A stretch of 9,614 nucleotides of DNA from Ignavibacteria bacterium (GTDB taxonomy: Bacteria > Bacteroidota > Ignavibacteria > Ignavibacteriales > Melioribacteraceae). This document shows, in pieces, positions 5,404-9,614 of this stretch. Each line of letters begins with the position of its first letter. Positions within the stretch are counted from its first letter, which is position 1. Where the stretch lies: the NCBI GenBank assembly GCA_011049495.1, contig DSBF01000115.1, positions 1 to 9,614 of the forward strand, given 5' to 3'. Under the pieces are notes generated by a model. The model made no database searches. It saw nothing but the letters and a program-made list of their open reading frames with translations, and was not told the origin of the DNA. A program made the position numbers and the translations under genes.

Positions 5404-6780
5404 TTAACCGTTACCGTAAAAGAAAATCCACCAAATAAGAATGAATATCGGCAACAAAATTGGAATCGAGTATTTAACCATAAAACCGAAAAAGCTGGGC
5501 ATCTGAACACCTGCTCGTTCGCTAATTGACTTCACCATAAAGTTTGGTGCATTACCAATATAACTCATTGCACCGAAAAAGACTGCGGCAACTGAAATTG
5601 CCTGCAAATAAATCGGGTGTTCAATTTCAAATAACAAAACTTCCGATTTATCATTAACATCCAATGCAAATTTTCCCATCTCAGCACTTAGAAAATTCAA
5701 GTAAGTCGGAGCATTATCTAAGAAAGCCGACAACGAACCGGTAGCCCAAAAGAACAAACCTGCATCGAGTTCATCTCCGAAAATATTTGCTTCATAAGCA
5801 ATTAGTTGAAGCGCCGGGATCATTGTTGCAAACAAACCGGCAAACAAATATGCAACTTCACGTATCGGCTCAAAGTCAAATTCGTTACCACGTAATGCCT
5901 CTTGATCAGCTTTTTTATAAGAGAAGTAAACTACAGAGAACATTATTATTTCTCTTATGCCAAACGGCAGCGGACTCAAACTTGGCACCCAACTTACAAC
6001 CCCCGGGTCTAAAAAAACTGAAATAATTATTATTAACAAAAACCAAATATTCTTCAGCCCTTTAAACTGAATCTTCCCGGTATATTCGTTTTGCTTATCA
6101 GCACCCAATTTGTTAAGCGAATCGAGAACGTAAAATATTCCCATTACTATTAAAAGAGTTGGAGCCCAGATATACCAGACATGCTGAACAACCCAGAAAA
6201 ATTCAACCCCTCGTAAAAAGCCAAGAAATAAAGGCGGATCTCCTATCGGGGTTAGTGCACCTCCAATATTGCTGACAGAAAAAATGAAAAAAACAATATG
6301 ATAAGGTTTTATTCTATCCTTATTAATTTTAATAAAAGGACGAATTAACAGCATCGAAGCACCGGTTGTACCGATAACGTTTGATATAACGCTTCCAAAC
6401 AATAAAATAAGAACATTTAATGCCGGTGTTGCTTTCCGGTCGACTTTAATTAATATCCCACCCGAAGCAACAAACAGCGATGACAATAATGCAATGAACG
6501 ATAAATATTCGGCTAATGTATGAACTAAGCTATGAGTATCGTGCAATACAATTAAATAAAAAAGAACCGTAACCGATCCAAGAGCTATAGCAACCTTCGG
6601 ATAATGTCTCTCCCAAAAATGATGATAGAACAAAGGACCGGTTGCAATCATCAATAATAAAACAACAAATGGAAGAACAATATACCAGTACTCAAGAAGT
6701 TTAGCCCCATCATCTGTAGATGCAAATAATGGAGTTCCTACAGAAAAAAATAAGAACAAATAGATAATTTTCTTTAACAT
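5404..6780 (-). CDS. NhaD-type sodium/proton antiporter (ion transporter superfamily)
   Basis: This 458-residue polytopic inner-membrane protein belongs to the ion transporter superfamily that includes NhaD, ArsB and CitMHS. It most likely exchanges Na+ (or Li+) for H+; a citrate or other anion carrier is the main alternative. Family hallmarks are re-entrant-type motifs in both halves: SNVIGTTGASML (133-144) and SNIGGALTPIGDPP (170-183) in the first, LDNAPTYLNF (354-363) and GNAPNFMVK (409-417) in the second. The N-terminus (1-21) looks like a signal peptide or first helix ending in LFAS. The ATG at 6780 is preceded by GGTG five bases upstream. It lies four bases after nuoM and three before the small acidic gene, inside the complex I operon. 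I recall an nhaD homologue among complex I genes of Rhodothermus marinus. An antiporter here could trade the proton gradient for a sodium gradient, or relieve alkaline or salt stress. Confidence 0.85.
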   Translation of the reverse strand: MLKKIIYLFLFFSVGTPLFASTDDGAKLLEYWYIVLPFVVLLLMIATGPLFYHHFWERHYPKVAIALGSVTVLFYLIVLHDTHSLVHTLAEYLSFIALLSSLFVASGGILIKVDRKATPALNVLILLFGSVISNVIGTTGASMLLIRPFIKINKDRIKPYHIVFFIFSVSNIGGALTPIGDPPLFLGFLRGVEFFWVVQHVWYIWAPTLLIVMGIFYVLDSLNKLGADKQNEYTGKIQFKGLKNIWFLLIIIISVFLDPGVVSWVPSLSPLPFGIREIIMFSVVYFSYKKADQEALRGNEFDFEPIREVAYLFAGLFATMIPALQLIAYEANIFGDELDAGLFFWATGSLSAFLDNAPTYLNFLSAEMGKFALDVNDKSEVLLFEIEHPIYLQAISVAAVFFGAMSYIGNAPNFMVKSISERAGVQMPSFFGFMVKYSIPILLPIFILIWWIFFYGNG

Positions 6781-6784
6781 TTAT

Positions 6785-8314
6785 TCACCAGTAAAGGAAG
6801 TTAAAAGTATAGTTCTTTACGTGTTCTAAAATTGCACTCACCGGTGCTTCACTTAAATCCAAAAATGTTGTTGGGTATATACCTATCCATACTATGAAGA
6901 TAAATATCGGTACTAAAACAATAATTTCACGGGCATTAAGATCGGTAAGTTCAGTATTCAATTTTTCATTAGTAACAGTTCCGAAAACAACTCGTTGATA
7001 CATCCATAAAAGATAAACTGCTGCAAAGATAACACCAGTTGCAGCAAATACAACATACCACCAACTATCCAAAACTTGCGACTGAAAAGCACCGAGTAAA
7101 ATTAAAAACTCACCGATAAACCCATTCAATCCCGGTAAACCGATAGATGAAAGCGAAGCAAACATTAAAGCAATAGCAAATAGAGGAACTAATTTTGCAA
7201 TACCACCGTAATATGCAATTTCTCTTTTATGAGTTCTTTCATAAATTATTCCTACCAAAAGGAATAAAGCGCCGGTTGAAAGTCCGTGGTTTACCATCTG
7301 AATTACCGCACCTTGAACTGATTCAAAGGTTAAAGCAAAAATTCCCAAAACCACAAATCCCAAGTGGGAGACTGATGAATATGCTACCAATTTTTTCATA
7401 TCGGTTTGTACCATAGCGACAAGTGCGCCGTATATAATACCTATTATAGCAAGAATTGATATGAAAGGAGCGAATTCAACGGTAGATTGCGGGAAGAGAG
7501 GTAAATTAAATCTAATCAAACCGTAAGTACCCATTTTAAGAAGAACGCCGGCAAGAATAACCGAACCCGCTGTGGGTGCTTGAACGTGAGCATCCGGCAG
7601 CCATGTATGAAGCGGAAATAATGGGACTTTAACAGCAAAACTAAAAAAGAATGCAAGGAACAACCATTTCTGAATATCCAACATTATATTAGGTGCTTGC
7701 TGGTATAAGAGTATCAGATTGGTTGTATATAAACCTATATTTTTTGAAGCAGCAACGGTTAACCATATAATTGCAACAAGCATCAATAAACTACCGAACA
7801 TTGTATAAATAAAGAATTTAACCGAAGCATAAATTCTCTGTTCACCGCCCCAAATACCTATTATAAAATACATCGGTATTAACATTGCTTCCCAGAAGAT
7901 ATAGAATAAGAACACGTCAAGTGCCATAAATACACCGATCATTCCGGCTTCCAAAAGCAGCATCATCATAGTAAAGAGTTTAATCTTTTTATCGATTGCC
8001 TTCCAACTGGAAAGTAAAGTGATTGGTGTAATAAATGTTGTTAATAATATAAGTAATACCGAAATTCCGTCGGCACCAACATGGTAACTAATATCTAGAC
8101 TTTCAACCCAAAGTACTTTATGAATAAATTGGAAATCGGGATTAGTATAATCAAAATTAAAATAAGGATACAAGGAGACGGCAAATGCAAATAAAGAAAT
8201 CAGCAGCCCGAATATTCTGATCAGCACAGCTTGCGATTCTTTCATGAAGAGAATAATGACCGCGCCAATAATCGGGGTAAATAATAAATATGTAAGTATC
8301 TGCGAATTTTCCAT
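6785..8314 (-). CDS. nuoM: NADH-quinone oxidoreductase subunit M
   Basis: This is an antiporter-like proton-pumping subunit of complex I, placed between NuoN and NuoL in the membrane arm. It has 509 residues, the usual length. The family motif GADGIS (80-85) is followed by Glu142 in the FYIFWEAMLIP helix (E. coli Glu144), Lys229 in FAVKVPLFPLHTWLPDAH (E. coli Lys234) and Lys260 in LLKMGTYGLIRF (E. coli Lys265). The stretch DMKKLVAYSSVSHLGF is the conserved broken-helix region, so the channel looks intact. The ATG at 8314 starts three bases after the nuoL stop with only a weak upstream GAG, consistent with coupling inside an operon. The TGA stop lies four bases before the antiporter gene, which occupies the place where nuoN would normally follow. 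Confidence 0.97.
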   Translation of the reverse strand: MENSQILTYLLFTPIIGAVIILFMKESQAVLIRIFGLLISLFAFAVSLYPYFNFDYTNPDFQFIHKVLWVESLDISYHVGADGISVLLILLTTFITPITLLSSWKAIDKKIKLFTMMMLLLEAGMIGVFMALDVFLFYIFWEAMLIPMYFIIGIWGGEQRIYASVKFFIYTMFGSLLMLVAIIWLTVAASKNIGLYTTNLILLYQQAPNIMLDIQKWLFLAFFFSFAVKVPLFPLHTWLPDAHVQAPTAGSVILAGVLLKMGTYGLIRFNLPLFPQSTVEFAPFISILAIIGIIYGALVAMVQTDMKKLVAYSSVSHLGFVVLGIFALTFESVQGAVIQMVNHGLSTGALFLLVGIIYERTHKREIAYYGGIAKLVPLFAIALMFASLSSIGLPGLNGFIGEFLILLGAFQSQVLDSWWYVVFAATGVIFAAVYLLWMYQRVVFGTVTNEKLNTELTDLNAREIIVLVPIFIFIVWIGIYPTTFLDLSEAPVSAILEHVKNYTFNFLYW

Positions 8315-8317
8315 GCT

Positions 8318-9614
8318 TTATAAACTCAAAATTATCCAGAATAAAATCGCTGCAATACCGGTCATCATTATTAGCGCATAGAACTGAGCTACACCGGTTT
8401 GCATTTTTTTAATTACAGATGAAAATGAAGTAATAACAACCGCAGTACCGTTAACAATACCGTCGATCAATTTATTATCGGCAATTTTCCACAAAAACTT
8501 CTCTGATGATTTTTGAATAGGTTGAATAACGGCAGCTTCATAAAATTCATCAACATAATATTTATTTAACAATACCTTGTAAGCATTTTTAAATTTCAAA
8601 GCAAATTTCTCGGCAATCTCTCTTCTTTGAGTATATATTTTGAATGCACCATACATACTTAGCAATGCCGCCGAGACAGATATTGCCATTAAAATCAATT
8701 CTTCAGTATGACTATGTGCACCGTAATAAGCAAGTTTCAATTCTGCATCTAAAAATACCGGGGCTAACCAATTATGAAAAACATTTCCGTGTTCACCGGA
8801 AAATACTTCGGGAATTCCAATCCATCCACCGATAACCGATAGTATTGCTAAAATAATTAACGGTACAGTCATTACTTTAGGAGATTCATGAGGATGATAT
8901 TTTCCATGGCTGAATCTTTCTTCACCGAAAAACGTGAGAGAAACCAATCTAAACATATAAAATGCTGTCAACACAGCGGTGAGAGCACCTAACAGCCAAT
9001 AAACAAAATTTCCGTTGGCATAAGAAAACCATAAAATTTCATCTTTACTAAAAAAGCCTGATAGACCAGGGAAACCTGAAATTGCAAATGCAGCTATAAT
9101 AAATGTTAAGAAAGTAACCGGCATGTATTTTTTCAGTCCGCCGTAATGCATTATATCTTGTTGATGATGCATCGAATGAATAACCGATCCTGCGCCCAAA
9201 AAGAGAAGAGCTTTAAAGAAAGCGTGAGTCATAACGTGAAAAATTGCGGCACCGAAAGCACCAACTCCCGCAGCTAAGAACATATACCCAAGCTGACTAA
9301 CAGTTGAATATGCCAATACTTTTTTAATATCTGTCTGGACCAAACCAATTGTAGCAGCAAATACGGCAGTCAGCAATCCAATGACTGCAACAACGGCTAA
9401 AATTGCCGGAGCAGAAGCAAAAATTATAGATGCACGGGCTACCATATAAACGCCGGCTGTAACCATAGTAGCGGCATGTATTAATGCAGATACCGGGGTA
9501 GGACCTGCCATCGCATCAGGCAGCCAAACAAATAACGGTATTTGAGCAGATTTTCCGGTTGCTCCTATAAATAAAAATAAAGCTATGAATCCAAAAGTTG
9601 ATTCTGCACCTGTT
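8318..9614 (-). CDS. nuoL: NADH-quinone oxidoreductase subunit L (5' part outside the window)
   Basis: This is the distal antiporter-like subunit of complex I, with the long lateral helix that runs along the membrane arm. The open frame continues to the right edge with no start, so the ATG at 9511 is internal (within LPDAMAGPTP). The visible 431 residues are the C-terminal two thirds of a protein usually over 600 long. Pump residues present are a Lys at fragment position 21 in GATGKSAQIPLF (E. coli Lys229), one at 134 in THAFFKALLF (Lys342) and one at 190 in GFFSKDEIL (Lys399). The motif ALIHAATMVTAGVYM is diagnostic of NuoL. The C-terminus has a charged amphipathic stretch containing NKYYVDEFYE, consistent with the lateral helix, then a last membrane helix. 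It begins the visible part of a tightly packed nuoL-nuoM-antiporter-small gene-nuoN operon. Confidence 0.97.
   Translation of the reverse strand, partial: TGAESTFGFIALFLFIGATGKSAQIPLFVWLPDAMAGPTPVSALIHAATMVTAGVYMVARASIIFASAPAILAVVAVIGLLTAVFAATIGLVQTDIKKVLAYSTVSQLGYMFLAAGVGAFGAAIFHVMTHAFFKALLFLGAGSVIHSMHHQQDIMHYGGLKKYMPVTFLTFIIAAFAISGFPGLSGFFSKDEILWFSYANGNFVYWLLGALTAVLTAFYMFRLVSLTFFGEERFSHGKYHPHESPKVMTVPLIILAILSVIGGWIGIPEVFSGEHGNVFHNWLAPVFLDAELKLAYYGAHSHTEELILMAISVSAALLSMYGAFKIYTQRREIAEKFALKFKNAYKVLLNKYYVDEFYEAAVIQPIQKSSEKFLWKIADNKLIDGIVNGTAVVITSFSSVIKKMQTGVAQFYALIMMTGIAAILFWIILSL

Noticed and set aside
5787..6026. Plus-strand open frame of 79 codons
   Set aside because: Antisense to the antiporter gene; no independent support.
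7195..7416. Plus-strand open frame of 73 codons
   Set aside because: Antisense to nuoM; no independent support.
8644..8835. Plus-strand open frame of 63 codons
   Set aside because: Antisense to nuoL; no independent support.

Overview
The window is AT-rich bacterial DNA with all recognisable genes on the minus strand, so it reads from right to left. The gene content suggests a Gram-negative bacterium of the Bacteroidota/Chlorobiota (FCB) group, perhaps an Ignavibacteria- or Rhodothermota-like lineage. The reasons are a TonB with a long proline-rich spacer, an A+T-rich codon bias, and an NhaD-type antiporter embedded in the complex I genes, an arrangement I recall being described for Rhodothermus marinus. 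Several genes have clear Shine-Dalgarno sequences, which argues against a typical Bacteroides/Flavobacterium. The taxon is inference.

Region 1 (9614 to about 3602) is the distal end of a complex I (nuo) operon. It runs nuoL (5' part outside the window), nuoM, an NhaD-like sodium/proton antiporter, an unrecognised acidic 121-residue protein, and nuoN. The gaps between these genes are only 2 to 4 bases, so they almost certainly form one transcript. NuoL, NuoM and NuoN are the three antiporter-like membrane subunits that pump protons (or sodium) when NADH is oxidised. The antiporter between NuoM and NuoN could exchange the ion gradient they build.

Region 2 (3545 to about 1565) follows nuoN after 56 bases. 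It holds a bifunctional NAD(P)HX repair enzyme (nnr), whose 3' end overlaps a small VanZ-family membrane protein. The same RNA may continue from nuo, because I see no terminator in between. Damaged NADH hydrates are dead-end analogues of the complex I substrate, so the neighbourhood makes biochemical sense.

Region 3 (about 1540 to 796) is a separate unit: a tonB-like gene with a candidate promoter, a strong ribosome binding site with a GTG start, and a textbook rho-independent terminator six bases after its stop. Region 4 (658 to 1) is the 5' part of an ABC transporter ATPase of the iron-siderophore/haem/vitamin B12 type, running off the left edge. TonB and this ATPase would act at successive steps of metal-complex uptake: TonB energises the outer-membrane receptor, and the ATPase drives inner-membrane import.

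Overall this is mostly housekeeping DNA. The points most worth a second look are the antiporter plus unknown acidic protein inserted between nuoM and nuoN, and the nnr-vanZ pair attached to the end of the operon. I found no CRISPR array, RNA gene, insertion sequence or phage gene.
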